DNA from: Acidobacteriota bacterium
Lineage (GTDB): Bacteria > Acidobacteriota > Vicinamibacteria > Vicinamibacterales > UBA2999
Assembly: GCA_947482665.1 (NCBI GenBank)
Contig: CANKJK010000003.1
Coordinates: 124,001-188,000 of the forward strand
DNA: 64,000 nt
Reading direction: 5' to 3'
Shown here: in pieces, positions 8,310-17,619 of the stretch
How positions within the stretch are numbered: position 1 is the first letter of the stretch
How the letters are laid out: the number at the start of each line of letters is the position of its first letter
Notes under the pieces: generated by a model
What the model was told of the DNA's origin: nothing
The model's database searches: none
The model's input: only the letters and a program-made list of their open reading frames with translations
Made by a program: the position numbers and the translations under genes

Positions 8310-9580
8310 GCGCGAGCGCGGGACGGCGCTCGGTGTGAGCGCCCGCCACTGCGCGGCTGTCCCGGGCGGCCTGAGGGACGGCCACCCTGACGACCGCGCG
8401 GTCCGGGCCGATGAGCACGAGGCGCGTCGGGCGCGGCGTCCGCACCGGCCGAGAAGCCATCAACCACCACCTGCTCGACAGGCGCGGGCAGCAGTTTCTG
8501 GATATCGCGCAGCAATTCGCGGTCGCCCGGACTCACCAGTGACACGGCGCGGCCCGTCAACCCCGCACGGCCCGTGCGGCCGACGCGATGGATGTAGTCA
8601 GCCGCGACCAATGGCAGGTCGTAGTTCACCACGAGGGGCAACTGCGCGATGTCGAGTCCGCGGGCGGCAATGTCGGTGGCTACAAGGACGCGAACGCGGG
8701 CCGCTTTGAAGTCGGCCAGCGCGCGGGTGCGCGCACCCTGGCTCTTGTTGCCGTGAATCACCGCCGCCTTCACACCGGCGCGTTCCAGGTGCTCGCCAAC
8801 GCGGTTTGACCCGCGCTTCGTCTTACAGAACACGAGCGCCTGATCATCTCCCGTCGTGCGCAGCACATGCGTGAGCAGGTCGCCCTTGCGACCCTCGCCG
8901 ACCGGGTGCACCTGATGCGTCACCGTCGTCGGAACGACCGTCTTGGCCGACACGTCAACGCGCGCGGGCACGTGCGTGTATTCGGCTGAAAGTCCCACGA
9001 CCTCGTCCGAGAACGTGGCCGAGAAGAGCAGCGTCTGCCGGCGCTTCGGCAACGCGGCCTGAATGCGGCGGAGGGCTGGCCGGAATCCCATGTCGAGCAT
9101 GCGGTCGGCTTCGTCGAGGACGAGGACTTCGATCTTCGAGAGATCGACCGTGCGCCGCTCCATGTGATCGAGCAGTCGGCCTGGCGTGGCCACGAGAATC
9201 TCGGTGCCGCGCTGCAGGTTCTGCACCTGCGGCCCCATCGACACGCCGCCGATGATCGTGGTGACCTTCATCCGGAACGGGGCGCCGTAGGTGACTAGCG
9301 ACTGATGCACCTGGGCGGCCAGTTCTCGCGTAGGGACCAGCACGAGCCCGCGCGGTGCCCGGCTGCCGGGCTGACGGCGGCCGCCCCCGGCCAGCCGGTC
9401 AATCATCGGCAGGCCGAATGCGGCGGTCTTACCGGTGCCTGTCTGCGCCTTGGCGAGCAGATCGCGGCCCGTGAGGACAATCGGGATCGCCTCAAGCTGC
9501 ACCGGCGTCGGGGTTGTGTAGCCGAGTTTGGCCAGCGGTGTACAGAGTTCGACTGAGAGCCCGAGGGTAGAAAAAGGCAT
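8306..9580 (-). CDS. DEAD-box ATP-dependent RNA helicase (RhlE-like)
   Basis: From ATG 9580 the protein is 424 residues. The helicase core is complete: a Q-motif region (TPTPVQLEAIP), Walker A AQTGTGKT at 45-52, a DEAD box in VLDEADRMLD, SAT in LLFSATFS, and the arginine finger motif HRVGRTGR. The last 40 or so residues are an Arg/Gly/Pro-rich basic tail, usual in RhlE-type enzymes that act on rRNA or cold-stressed mRNA. The frame runs upstream to 9829, but that part has no family similarity, and an AGGAG lies 12 bases before the chosen ATG. The symbol is left blank because bacterial DEAD-box subfamilies are hard to separate by eye. Confidence 0.9.
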   Translation of the reverse strand: MPFSTLGLSVELCTPLAKLGYTTPTPVQLEAIPIVLTGRDLLAKAQTGTGKTAAFGLPMIDRLAGGGRRQPGSRAPRGLVLVPTRELAAQVHQSLVTYGAPFRMKVTTIIGGVSMGPQVQNLQRGTEILVATPGRLLDHMERRTVDLSKIEVLVLDEADRMLDMGFRPALRRIQAALPKRRQTLLFSATFSDEVVGLSAEYTHVPARVDVSAKTVVPTTVTHQVHPVGEGRKGDLLTHVLRTTGDDQALVFCKTKRGSNRVGEHLERAGVKAAVIHGNKSQGARTRALADFKAARVRVLVATDIAARGLDIAQLPLVVNYDLPLVAADYIHRVGRTGRAGLTGRAVSLVSPGDRELLRDIQKLLPAPVEQVVVDGFSAGADAAPDAPRAHRPGPRGRQGGRPSGRPGQPRSGGRSHRAPSRARA

Positions 9581-9911
9581 GAGAGTGCAACGCTCCTGAC
9601 AAATTGCCTGAGCGTTTCCCTGAACCGCGCTGACAGGCTGACGAATGGACGAGGCGCCGGATGTGGCGCTCGAATCTGGGCGGCTGAATCGGGGGCGGGG
9701 ACGGAGGATGAAACGGCCAGAGGCCGTCAGGTCGGCGATTCCCGCGGGAAAGCTACGTGCAGCGCAGAGACTGGGATCAGTATAGCGCGAAGCCGCGAAC
9801 TCTGCCGGGCACGGTGCGAGTGACGGCACTGGTGGCAGCTACAATGCCGGCTGGCCTATGCGACCCGCCCGTCATTCAGCGGGCCCGGCGCTCAGAGGGG
9901 ATTCCGACACG

Positions 9912-10763
9912 ATGCCAACGATTGACCTCGCTCCCATGCATCCGCTCGTCGTGCACTTCACGATCGCCCTGGCGGTCGTGGGCGTGTTGTTCCGGTGGGT
10001 GTCGTTGCTCGGCAGACCGGCGTTTCTCAGCCCCGCGGCAGCGACGCTGATCATCCTGGCGGCGGGCGCCGCGGTGGTCTCGTCCGAGTCTGGCGAGAAG
10101 GCCCATGGCCCGGTCGAGCGGGTCCCGGGGGCACGCGCTGCCGTCGTCGAGCATGAGGAATGGGGCGAGCGCGCCGAAAAGGCGCTACTGCTGCTCGGCG
10201 CGATCGAGTTGGTGGGACTCGCGCTGTTCAAGTGGTCAAAGGTGCGGGCGGTCCGGGTGGTGGCAGCCGTAGTGGGACTCGGGGCAGTCTTCTGTGTCTA
10301 TGAGGCAGGTGAGCACGGCGGTGCACTCGTCTACAGCTACGCCGGGGGCGTCGGCATCCGGTCAGGTGACCCGAAGGATGTGGAGCGACTGCTCCTGGCT
10401 GGTTATTACCACCAGGCCATGAGCGAGCGAAAGGCGGGGCGCTCCGCAGAGGCGTCGGCCACAATCGCCGAGGCCGTGAAGCGTTATCCCTCCGAGGTTC
10501 AGCTTCAGTTGCTCTCGGCAGAATCACTGCTCGTGGATCAACGAAATCCGCAGGGCGCACTGGAAGCGCTGGCGTTGGTGGCGGTTCCGGATGACAGCCG
10601 ACCGCTTCGCTTTCAGAAGGCGAACCTTGCCGCCGACGCTCATCTTGCCGCCGGCGAACCGAATCAGGCGATTGCAGCGCTCGAGGAAGTCGCCAGAGTA
10701 TTCCCGAATCCCCGGCTGCAGCAGCGCATCGACCGGCTCAAGACCGAGGCTGGCAAGCGTTAG
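9912..10763 (+). CDS. DUF2231-like membrane protein with C-terminal TPR region
   Basis: The protein is 283 residues from ATG 9912; the frame opens at 9858 but those residues look non-coding. The N-terminal half has about four hydrophobic segments and begins with the MHPLVVHFTIALAV pattern typical of DUF2231 membrane domains. From about residue 155 it becomes soluble and helical, with two or three tetratricopeptide-like repeats (SERKAGRSAEASATIAEAVK and a later AAGEPNQAIAALEEV). I see no catalytic motif. Such proteins are often annotated next to cytochrome or haem genes, but here the neighbours do not suggest a role. Confidence 0.7.
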   Translation: MPTIDLAPMHPLVVHFTIALAVVGVLFRWVSLLGRPAFLSPAAATLIILAAGAAVVSSESGEKAHGPVERVPGARAAVVEHEEWGERAEKALLLLGAIELVGLALFKWSKVRAVRVVAAVVGLGAVFCVYEAGEHGGALVYSYAGGVGIRSGDPKDVERLLLAGYYHQAMSERKAGRSAEASATIAEAVKRYPSEVQLQLLSAESLLVDQRNPQGALEALALVAVPDDSRPLRFQKANLAADAHLAAGEPNQAIAALEEVARVFPNPRLQQRIDRLKTEAGKR

Positions 10764-10973
10764 GCGCGCCTCGGTGGACACGGCGAGGCCCAGACCCTCG
10801 GCCTCAGTGGGAACGGTCTGAGCCGACAGCTTCGCCTGGTTGAATAGACAGAAGAGGATGACCAGGGAACTGGCGAACGCCTGTGTCAGGCCGGACCGCA
10901 CGCATGGGCGAAGGGCCCACGCGAGTCCGGTGGCAAACCTCTAGGCCGAGGCGGGCTGACTACGCGGAGAAAT

Positions 10974-11047
10974 TGGCTGGGACGCAGGGATTCGAACCCC
11001 AATAACCTGCTCCAGAGGCAGGTGTCCTACCGTTGAACGACGTCCCA
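10974..11047 (-). tRNA. tRNA-Gln (anticodon CTG)
   Basis: The reverse strand folds as a standard tRNA of 74 nt with CCA encoded. The acceptor stem is TGGGACG paired to CGTCCCA with a G discriminator. The first U-A acceptor pair is typical of tRNA-Gln. The anticodon loop CTCTGGA sits in a CCTGC/GCAGG stem and reads CAG codons. The T-loop has GGTTCGAATCC. The flanking stretches 10764-10973 and 11048-11158 hold no gene that I can support. Confidence 0.95.
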
Positions 11048-11083
11048 GTTCGGCAGGGCCCCGAAGGGCTTCAGTAAAGATTG

Positions 11084-11113
11084 ATTCTACCGGCTGGGGA
11101 GGTCGCGCGGCAA
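11084..11113 (-). promoter_or_regulatory. Candidate sigma70 promoter for tRNA-Gln
   Basis: On the reverse strand TTGCCG (11113-11108) and TAGAAT (11089-11084) are separated by 18 bp. The predicted start is about 30 bases before the tRNA 5' end. Position and spacing fit; there is no independent support. Confidence 0.4.
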
Positions 11114-11158
11114 GTGTGAGCGGGGCCGAATGCCCCGCCCATGTCATTCCTGAGTCGT

Positions 11159-11365
11159 CTAGGCCGGACTCATCGTGAGTGGCACAAGGCGTTCACGACG
11201 CCTCTGGGCGCTTGCCGCCCCGCCCTTCCGACCGGCCGCACTGGCTTCTTCGCTGGTCCACATATGGGCCGTGCCCTTCTCATGAGCCGCCCGGCCGCCC
11301 TTCGACGACACTTCCCGCCGCTTCAACTGATCCAAAGAGGCAAAGCCCCTGTTTTCGATCCCCAT
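11159..11365 (-). CDS. KGG-repeat stress protein (GsiB/YciG-like)
   Basis: This is a small basic protein of 68 residues. It shows the KGG signature: GFASLDQLKRREVSSKGG, then a GTAHMWTSEEA segment leading into AGRKGG. Proteins with this repeat are induced by starvation, desiccation or osmotic stress and are thought to be hydrophilic protectants. The start at 11365 is backed by GGAG seven bases upstream; a longer frame to 11389 lacks such a site. It lies downstream of gltX on the same strand with a 158-bp gap, so it probably has its own promoter. Confidence 0.75.
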   Translation of the reverse strand: MGIENRGFASLDQLKRREVSSKGGRAAHEKGTAHMWTSEEASAAGRKGGAASAQRRRERLVPLTMSPA

Positions 11366-11523
11366 GGTGACACTCCGTCCGTCGTTCACGCCCCGATGCG
11401 TGAAGTCGATAGTCGGAAGTGCAACCGGAGTGCCACGAAGGTTAGTAGGGCACTGATCGGATCAGGCAGGAATTTCGGTGCCGGCGCAGGTCGACGAGGA
11501 AAGATCCCCCACCGGGCGCGGAG

Positions 11524-12993
11524 TTATTCGCGGGAGCGGGTGGGCTCGAGCGTCGACAGATGGGCCTGGAGCTGATCGAGTCGTGCCATGACCCGCTGGC
11601 GACCCAGGAGTTCCAGGACGTCAAAGATTCCCGGGCTGGTGGTGCGGCCGGTCATGGCGACTCGGGCAACGTGAATCAGGTCGCCCGCCTTGACGCCGCA
11701 GTCCGCAGCGGCTTGGCGAATGACGCCCTCAAGTGTGGCGGCATCAAATGGGTCAGCGTCCGCGAGGACGCGTCTCAGGGTGCCCGCGTGAGTGGCGGCG
11801 GTTGGCGTGCTGAGGTGTTTCCGTTCGGCCTCGGGTTCGTAAGTGACCGCATCTTCCAGGAACGGCCTGGCTTGCTCGATGAAGTCCGTGAGGCGTTTGG
11901 CGCGTGGCTGCAGGAGGCCCAGCAGTCGCGAGAGCCTGGCAGCGTCGCCACCGGGAGCGAGACCTGCCTCTGCGAAGTACGGCGTCAGCAGCGTCGCGAG
12001 GTTCTCGGGTGCGAGTTTCGCGATGTACTGGCCGTTCATCCAATCGAGCTTCTCGGTGTTGAAGACCGCATTGCCTCCACTGATGCCTGTGAGTGCGAAG
12101 GCTTCGACCAGTTCCTCCCTGGTCATCAATTCGCGGTCGCCCCCGGGTGACCAGCCAAGCAGGGCCAGGAAGTTGACCATCGCGGCTGGAAGGTAGCCGG
12201 CGCGTGCGTATTCCGTGACGGAGGTGGCACCGTGTCGCTTGCTGAGACGCTTTTTGTCCTGGCCAAGAATGAGAGGGACGTGCGCAAAGACGGGCGGCTC
12301 CACGCCAAGGGCCCGGAAGAGCAGCAGGTGCTTCGGCGTGTTGGAGATGTGGTCATCGCCACGCACGACGTGCGTGATGTGCATGTCGGCATCATCGACG
12401 ACGACAGAGAGGTGATACGTGGGAACGCCGTCTGATCGGAGGATGACGAAGTCTTCGATCGTGGCGCCGTCCACTTCGATCGGACCGTGGACTTGATCGT
12501 CGAACCTCACCAGTCCACTGGGCACCTTGAATCGGACCGCGTGAGGCGCCCCGGCCGCTTCCAGCGCGGCGCGTTCGTCCGGAGTCAGGGCCAGGCAGGT
12601 CCGGTCGTACTTCCACGCCGCTCCTGCCTGTTCTGCCCGTTCTCGCTCCTGCCGTAGGCGGTCACCGGAGCAATAGCAGTTATAGGCGTGACCAGACCGG
12701 ACGAGCCGACCAGCGGCCTCCCGATGTCGATCCAGGCGCTCGGACTGGAGGTAGGGCGCGAAGGGACCTCCCACTTCTGGACCCTCGTCCCAGTCGATCC
12801 CGAGCCACCGGAGGCCCTCGAGGATTCCGGAGATCATCTCGTTCGACGACCGCGCCACGTCGGTGTCTTCAACCCGGAGGATGAACGTTCCCCCGTGATG
12901 GCGGGCATACAGCCAGTTGAATAGCGCGGTGCGGGCGCCGCCGACATGCAGGTATCCCGTGGGTGAGGGGGCGAAGCGGACGCGTATGGTCAC
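11524..12993 (-). CDS. gltX: Glutamyl-tRNA synthetase
   Basis: The protein is 489 residues, the normal size for a class I GluRS. The HIGH-type motif is PTGYLHVGG (residues 11-19) and the KMSKS-type motif is KKRLSKRHG (247-255). The catalytic core contains FILRVEDTD and VRGDDHISNTPKHLLL, both typical. Cysteines at 106, 108 and 133 may form part of a zinc site found in some GluRS enzymes. A lone tRNA-Gln gene sits 477 bp downstream on the same strand. Whether this enzyme also charges tRNA-Gln for GatCAB amidation cannot be read from the window, since neither glnS nor gatCAB is present here. Confidence 0.97.
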   Translation of the reverse strand: MTIRVRFAPSPTGYLHVGGARTALFNWLYARHHGGTFILRVEDTDVARSSNEMISGILEGLRWLGIDWDEGPEVGGPFAPYLQSERLDRHREAAGRLVRSGHAYNCYCSGDRLRQERERAEQAGAAWKYDRTCLALTPDERAALEAAGAPHAVRFKVPSGLVRFDDQVHGPIEVDGATIEDFVILRSDGVPTYHLSVVVDDADMHITHVVRGDDHISNTPKHLLLFRALGVEPPVFAHVPLILGQDKKRLSKRHGATSVTEYARAGYLPAAMVNFLALLGWSPGGDRELMTREELVEAFALTGISGGNAVFNTEKLDWMNGQYIAKLAPENLATLLTPYFAEAGLAPGGDAARLSRLLGLLQPRAKRLTDFIEQARPFLEDAVTYEPEAERKHLSTPTAATHAGTLRRVLADADPFDAATLEGVIRQAAADCGVKAGDLIHVARVAMTGRTTSPGIFDVLELLGRQRVMARLDQLQAHLSTLEPTRSRE

Positions 12994-13038
12994 GCAGGGA
13001 TTATTCCATCCCCCTCCGGATACGGCCGGCTACCGCCC

Positions 13039-13067
13039 TTGACAGCCCCGGAGGCGCGACCTACAGT
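13039..13067 (+). promoter_or_regulatory. Candidate sigma70 promoter overlapping the TonB receptor start
   Basis: TTGACA at 13039-13044 and TACAGT at 13062-13067 are separated by exactly 17 bp, in the short divergent gap between gltX and the receptor gene. The -10 box overlaps the favoured GTG start (13066). Either this promoter is not used, or translation begins further in. Confidence 0.3.
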
Positions 13068-15423
13068 GATCCTCGTGTTGAGATTGCGTCTCATTGTCAC
13101 GGCTTGGTCGCTTTCGCGATGTCTGGTGGTGGGTCTAGGGGCTACGGCCCTGGCACCGGCCGCCGAAGCCCAGTCGCTCCCGGCGGCGACGATTCGCGGA
13201 GCGCTTGCCGATCCCATGTCGGCACCGCTGGCGGATGCCGTGGTCCGCATCGAGCGGAACGGTGCGGAAGTCGAGGCGACGAGTACCGACTCGCAGGGCC
13301 GGTTTCTGCTGACGGTAGGGCCCGGGGTGTACCGACTGTTGTTCGAAGCCCCAGGATTTCTGGATGGGCAGGAGGATGTCGTGCTCACTGCGGCCGGCCT
13401 GGTGCTACCGCCACGCATCCTGGCCCTGGCGGGCCTCCAAGAGAGCATCACCGTGACTGCCCGGGTGTCGACTTCGGAGATTCGCTCGGCGACGCGGACG
13501 CCGACGCCACTGCTGGACATTCCGCAGTCGGTCAGCGTCACGAACCGGGCTGCCATTGCGGATCAGATGATGGTGAGCATGGGCGACGTGCTGCGGTATG
13601 TGCCCGGCGTCTCCGTCCATCAGGGAGAGAACAATCGCGACCAGATCGTCATTCGCGGCAACAGCTCGTCGGCGGACTTCTTTGTCGACGGCGTTCGGGA
13701 CGACGTGCAGTACTTCCGCGACGTCTACAACCTGGAGCGGGTGGAAACGCTGAAGGGCCCAAACGCGATGGTCTTCGGCCGCGGTGGCGTTGGCGGCGTC
13801 GTCAATCGAGTCAGTCGCACAGCTGGGTTTGCTCGCACACGTGAGGTCTCACTGCAAACCGGCTCCTTCGGGTACCGGCGGATGACGGGCGGCGTCAATC
13901 AGCCGCTGGGACACGCTGTGGCGTTCAGGGTCGACGCCATGGTCGAGGACTCCGGATCGTTCCGGCGTGCCGTTGGACTTCAGCGATATGGGGTGACACC
14001 AACGCTGAACTACAGCCCGACCAGCAACACCCGCGCGACGCTCAGATACGAGTTTCTGCATGATGCCCGGGTCGCGGACCGCGGCATCACGTCATTTCTT
14101 GGTCGACCGGCGGATGTACCGCCAAGCACGTACTACGGCAACGCGGCTGACAGTCACGTGCGTGCCGACGTGCATCTGGCGTCAGGAGTGGTGGAGCACC
14201 GACGCGGCGGTATGACCGTCCGCAATCAGATCCTGTTTGCTGACTACGATCGGGGTTACCAGAACTATGTGCCCGGCGCGGTCAACTCGGACAGGTCAGC
14301 CGTATCCCTCTCTGCCTACAACAACGCGACTGACCGGCGGAATGTCTTCAACCAGACAGACATCGTCGTCCTGGCTCGCACAGGCCGCGTGCACCATACG
14401 TTCCTTTCCGGCGTGGAATTCGGCCGACAGGAGACCAACAACCTGCGCAAGACCGGGTTCTTCGAGAACGCCGCCGCTTCGATATTGGTGCCCTACCTCG
14501 ACCCACGCACGACCCGGCCCGTGACGTTTCGTCCGGCAGCAACGGATGCCGATAACCACCTCACGACCACCGTTGCCGCCGCGTACGCCCAGGATCAGCT
14601 CGCGCTCTCCCCTCGCGTCGAGTTCGTGATCGGCGTTCGCGCTGATCGCTTCGTTCTCGACTTCCTCAGTCGTCGCAATGGGGACTCGCTGAGCCGACCC
14701 GACGTGCTCGTGTCGCCGCGCGCCGGCGTCGTCGTCAAGCCGCGACGCAATATTTCGCTGTATGTGAGCCACAGTGTGACGTCTCTACCCAGCTCCGGCG
14801 ATCAGTTTTCCTCGCTCACGAACGTGACCTCGCAGTTGAGGCCAGAGCGATTCCAGAACTACGAGGGCGGAGCGAAGTGGGACACCACGAGTGGGCTGTC
14901 GCTGACGGCGGCGGTGTACCGGCTGGACCGGACCAACACGCGTTCGACGGACCCACGGGACCCCACGCGGATTGTCCAGACGGGTAGCCAACGCACCACG
15001 GGGTATGAGTTGGGTCTCGCTGGAGCAGTCCGGCGGGGGTGGACGGTCAGCGGTGGTTACGCGAGGCAACAGGCGCTGGTGACCAGCGCCACCACTGCCG
15101 CGCCGGTTGGCCGAGAGGTTGGACAGGTGCCGCACCACACGCTCTCGCTGTGGAATACCGCGCAGATCCGTCCACGCCTCTCTGTGTCAGGCGGCGTGGT
15201 GTCGCGAACGGAGATGTTTGCCAGCATCGATAACTCGGTGCGCCTCCCCGGCTATGTTCGGCTTGATGCCGCGGCCTTCTTCCGGCTCTCCCAGGCGCTC
15301 AAGCTGCAGTTGAATGTCGAGAACGCACTCAACACCCGCTACCACCTGAACGCGGACGGCAATACGAACATTTCCCCAGGGGCGCCCCGCGGGATTCGGC
15401 TGGGGTTGACGGCAACGTTCTAG
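13066..15423 (+). CDS. TonB-dependent siderophore receptor with N-terminal carboxypeptidase-regulatory-like domain
   Basis: This is a 785-residue outer-membrane receptor. A signal peptide ends near PAAEAQS. Residues of about 40-110 form a carboxypeptidase-D regulatory-like beta domain (ADAVVRIE, then SQGRFLLTVGPGVYRL). The plug follows, with DIPQSVSVTN, LRYVPGVSVHQGEN and IRGNSSSADFFVDGVRDD, characteristic of FhuA/FepA-type ferric-siderophore receptors. A long 22-strand type barrel ends in a terminal Phe (GLTATF). GTG 13066 has GGAGG about 11 bases upstream. No siderophore synthesis genes or TonB-ExbBD genes are in the window, so uptake of foreign siderophores is likely. No convincing Fur box is visible. 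Confidence 0.9.
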   Translation: MILVLRLRLIVTAWSLSRCLVVGLGATALAPAAEAQSLPAATIRGALADPMSAPLADAVVRIERNGAEVEATSTDSQGRFLLTVGPGVYRLLFEAPGFLDGQEDVVLTAAGLVLPPRILALAGLQESITVTARVSTSEIRSATRTPTPLLDIPQSVSVTNRAAIADQMMVSMGDVLRYVPGVSVHQGENNRDQIVIRGNSSSADFFVDGVRDDVQYFRDVYNLERVETLKGPNAMVFGRGGVGGVVNRVSRTAGFARTREVSLQTGSFGYRRMTGGVNQPLGHAVAFRVDAMVEDSGSFRRAVGLQRYGVTPTLNYSPTSNTRATLRYEFLHDARVADRGITSFLGRPADVPPSTYYGNAADSHVRADVHLASGVVEHRRGGMTVRNQILFADYDRGYQNYVPGAVNSDRSAVSLSAYNNATDRRNVFNQTDIVVLARTGRVHHTFLSGVEFGRQETNNLRKTGFFENAAASILVPYLDPRTTRPVTFRPAATDADNHLTTTVAAAYAQDQLALSPRVEFVIGVRADRFVLDFLSRRNGDSLSRPDVLVSPRAGVVVKPRRNISLYVSHSVTSLPSSGDQFSSLTNVTSQLRPERFQNYEGGAKWDTTSGLSLTAAVYRLDRTNTRSTDPRDPTRIVQTGSQRTTGYELGLAGAVRRGWTVSGGYARQQALVTSATTAAPVGREVGQVPHHTLSLWNTAQIRPRLSVSGGVVSRTEMFASIDNSVRLPGYVRLDAAAFFRLSQALKLQLNVENALNTRYHLNADGNTNISPGAPRGIRLGLTATF

Positions 15424-15487
15424 CGGCCGAACCTGTTCCGCCAAGTCGGGGTTTGACCGGTCAGGGGTTGCTCACTACGATGCCCTC

Positions 15488-16444
15488 ATGCCGGCCTACT
15501 GGGCACTGCCATTACTCGCGCTGACACTCGCGGTTTCAGCGTGCCATTCAGGTGCCGCTGTCTCCACGCCAGATGTGTCCCCGGAAGAGGCGCGTCGGCT
15601 GACGCAGACGTGGAGAGCCAAGCACGAGGCGGACTATCGACGTGAGTGGGTCACGATCGCGGGTCTGCACTTCCTGAAGGATGGCGCACAGTCGGCGGGT
15701 AGCGACGCCGCGAACGACATCGTGTTCCCAGCCGCCGCGCCGTCGCGCCTCGGCCGTTTTGTGCTGACAGGCGAGTCCGTCCGCTTTGAGCCCGCGCCGG
15801 GCGCCACGGTCGCGCTGCGAGATACACCCGTCACAGCACCCCTGCTTCTTGTCGATGACGGAACACCGAAAGCCGATGAGCTCACGACAAACGGGCTGAC
15901 CTTCGTCGTGCATCGAAGCGGAGCCCGGAAGGCATTGCGTGTCTGGGATCCCAACGGCCCGCTCGCGACTGGTTTTCTGGGCTTCCAGTGGTTTGACATC
16001 CAACCGGCGTATCGCGTCACCGGACGATTCGTGGAAGACCGAGCGCCACGCGACGTGCAGACCGTGAACACGTTCGGGGATACGGACACCTACAAGACGC
16101 AGGGCGTCGTCGAATTCACTCTGAATGGCGAGACGTTGCGACTGCGTCCGTTCACGACGCGCCCCGGCCGCTTCTACTTCGTGTTCAAGGATGCCTCCAG
16201 TGGCCGGGAAACCTACGGGGCCGCCCGGTTTCTCTATTCGGACCTCCGCGAGGACGGCACGACCATCCTGGACTTCAACCAGGCCTATAACCCGCCCTGC
16301 GCCTTCAACCCGTTTACCACCTGCCCCCTGCCGCTTCCGGAGAACCGGCTGCCGGTGCGCGTGCTGGCCGGGGAGCGGGCGTACCCGGCACATACGGCGC
16401 CACCGGGCGGCTCGCCCCCCCAGAGCCGTAGCGGGGGCAGATAG
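15488..16444 (+). CDS. DUF1684 domain lipoprotein
   Basis: The protein has 318 residues. The N-terminal leader ends in LAVSAC, a lipobox. The body matches DUF1684: the WRAKHEADYR opening, VTIAGLHFLKDG, FDIQPAYRV, a middle NTFGDTDTYKTQGVVEF segment, and RFLYSDLREDGTTILDFN followed by NPPCAFNPFTTCPLPLPEN. The last segment, with paired cysteines, is the most conserved part of the family. The function is unknown; the family is common in Bacteroidota and Acidobacteriota and is usually envelope-associated. It starts 64 bp after the TonB receptor and may share its transcript. Confidence 0.85.
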   Translation: MPAYWALPLLALTLAVSACHSGAAVSTPDVSPEEARRLTQTWRAKHEADYRREWVTIAGLHFLKDGAQSAGSDAANDIVFPAAAPSRLGRFVLTGESVRFEPAPGATVALRDTPVTAPLLLVDDGTPKADELTTNGLTFVVHRSGARKALRVWDPNGPLATGFLGFQWFDIQPAYRVTGRFVEDRAPRDVQTVNTFGDTDTYKTQGVVEFTLNGETLRLRPFTTRPGRFYFVFKDASSGRETYGAARFLYSDLREDGTTILDFNQAYNPPCAFNPFTTCPLPLPENRLPVRVLAGERAYPAHTAPPGGSPPQSRSGGR

Positions 16445-16466
16445 TCGTATACTCAAGGCTCCCCGC

Positions 16467-16560
16467 GGTGAGGTGGCTGAGTGGCCGAAAGCGGCGGTTT
16501 GCTAAACCGTTGTACGACCTTAAAGTTGTACCCAGGGTTCGAATCCCTGCCTCACCGCCA
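16467..16560 (+). tRNA. tRNA-Ser (anticodon GCT)
   Basis: This is a 94-nt class II tRNA with encoded CCA. The acceptor stem GGTGAGG pairs with CCTCACC, with a G discriminator. The anticodon loop TTGCTAA in a GCGGT/ACCGT stem gives GCT, reading AGC and AGU. A long variable arm starting TGTACGACC is typical of serine tRNAs. It lies between the DUF1684 gene and hemH. Confidence 0.96.
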
Positions 16561-16581
16561 GTTTCCCTTCCTGATCCGCCC

Positions 16582-17619
16582 ATGCAATTCGACGCGGCCC
16601 TGATCGTCTCCTTCGGCGGACCACAGGGTCCCGAGGACATCCGCCCCTTTCTAGCCAATGTGCTCCGCGGACGGCGCGTGGCGCCTGAGCGGGTCGAGAT
16701 CGTGGCCCATCACTACGAACATTTCGGTGGAGTCTCGCCGATTACGGCGCTGACCATGCGTCAGGCCGAGGGGCTGCGGGCGCGCTTGGCGGTCGCCGGG
16801 TGCCGCTTGCCGGTTTACGTCGGCATGCGCAACTGGCACCCGCTGCTGGCCGAGACGTTCCGGCAGATGTCTGCCGACGGCGTGCGCCATGTCGTGGCGT
16901 TTGTGTCCGCGGCGCAGCACTCCTATTCCAGCTGCCAGCAGTACCGGGAGAACGTCGAAGCGGCCAGGGCGGTCCTCCGGGAAGAGGGGCGCGCTGACGT
17001 CGCGGTCACATACGTCGACAGCTGGTTCGACCACGAACTCTTCGTGGAGGTGAACGCGGCGCATGTGCAGGCAGCTCGGAGCCGGTTGACGCCCGCGGCC
17101 GCGTCCAGGGCGCGGCTGATCTTCACGGCTCACAGTATTCCGGCGACGATGGCGTCGGGCAGCCGGTACGAGTCGCAGTTGCGGGCCGGGGCTGCGCTCG
17201 TGGCCGATCGCGTGGGTATGAAGGACTGGGTTCTGGTGTTTCAGAGCAGGAGCGGGCGCCCAGAAGATCCCTGGCTTGCACCTGACATCTGCGACTACCT
17301 GAAGGACGCGTCGAACGCCGGGCTCACGGCCGCCGTGATCTGCCCGATTGGCTTCGTCTGCGACCACATCGAAGTGTTGTGGGATCTCGATGAAGAGGCG
17401 GCGGCGGTCTGCCGGGACCGGGGTATCGAGATGGCGCGGGCTGAAGCCGCCAACGCGGACCCGGCCTTCATCGACATGATGGCGGACGTGATCCTTCGCA
17501 CCGTGCAGCGGGCAGGCCGGGGGCGTCTCCTGCCGATTGTTGTCTCGCCCACCTCAGCTGGGCTGCCACCATCAACCGGCGCACGTCCCAGCCGGTCCGC
17601 GGGACCCGCGTCAGTCTAG
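16582..17619 (+). CDS. hemH: Ferrochelatase
   Basis: The protein is 345 residues and inserts iron into protoporphyrin (or coproporphyrin) at the end of haem synthesis. The opening AALIVSFGGPQGPEDI is the family N-terminus. FTAHSIPATMA holds the catalytic histidine. The stretch AVICPIGFVCDHIEVLWDLD is the conserved C-terminal region with the second active-site residues. I chose ATG 16582; the frame extends back into the tRNA gene and cannot be coding there. It overlaps the opposing Nudix gene tail-to-tail by 9 nt. Other haem genes are absent, although haem proteins (cytochromes, globin) are frequent in this window. Confidence 0.94.
   Translation: MQFDAALIVSFGGPQGPEDIRPFLANVLRGRRVAPERVEIVAHHYEHFGGVSPITALTMRQAEGLRARLAVAGCRLPVYVGMRNWHPLLAETFRQMSADGVRHVVAFVSAAQHSYSSCQQYRENVEAARAVLREEGRADVAVTYVDSWFDHELFVEVNAAHVQAARSRLTPAAASRARLIFTAHSIPATMASGSRYESQLRAGAALVADRVGMKDWVLVFQSRSGRPEDPWLAPDICDYLKDASNAGLTAAVICPIGFVCDHIEVLWDLDEEAAAVCRDRGIEMARAEAANADPAFIDMMADVILRTVQRAGRGRLLPIVVSPTSAGLPPSTGARPSRSAGPASV

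Noticed and set aside
10524-10901. Leftward 125-codon frame near the DUF2231 gene
   Set aside because: It overlaps the end of the TPR region and shows no family features; the remaining gap looks non-coding.
17594-17606. GGTCC-GCG-GGACC hairpin at the hemH/Nudix junction as a terminator
   Set aside because: Only a 5-bp stem with a 3-base loop and no T-run; too weak to list.
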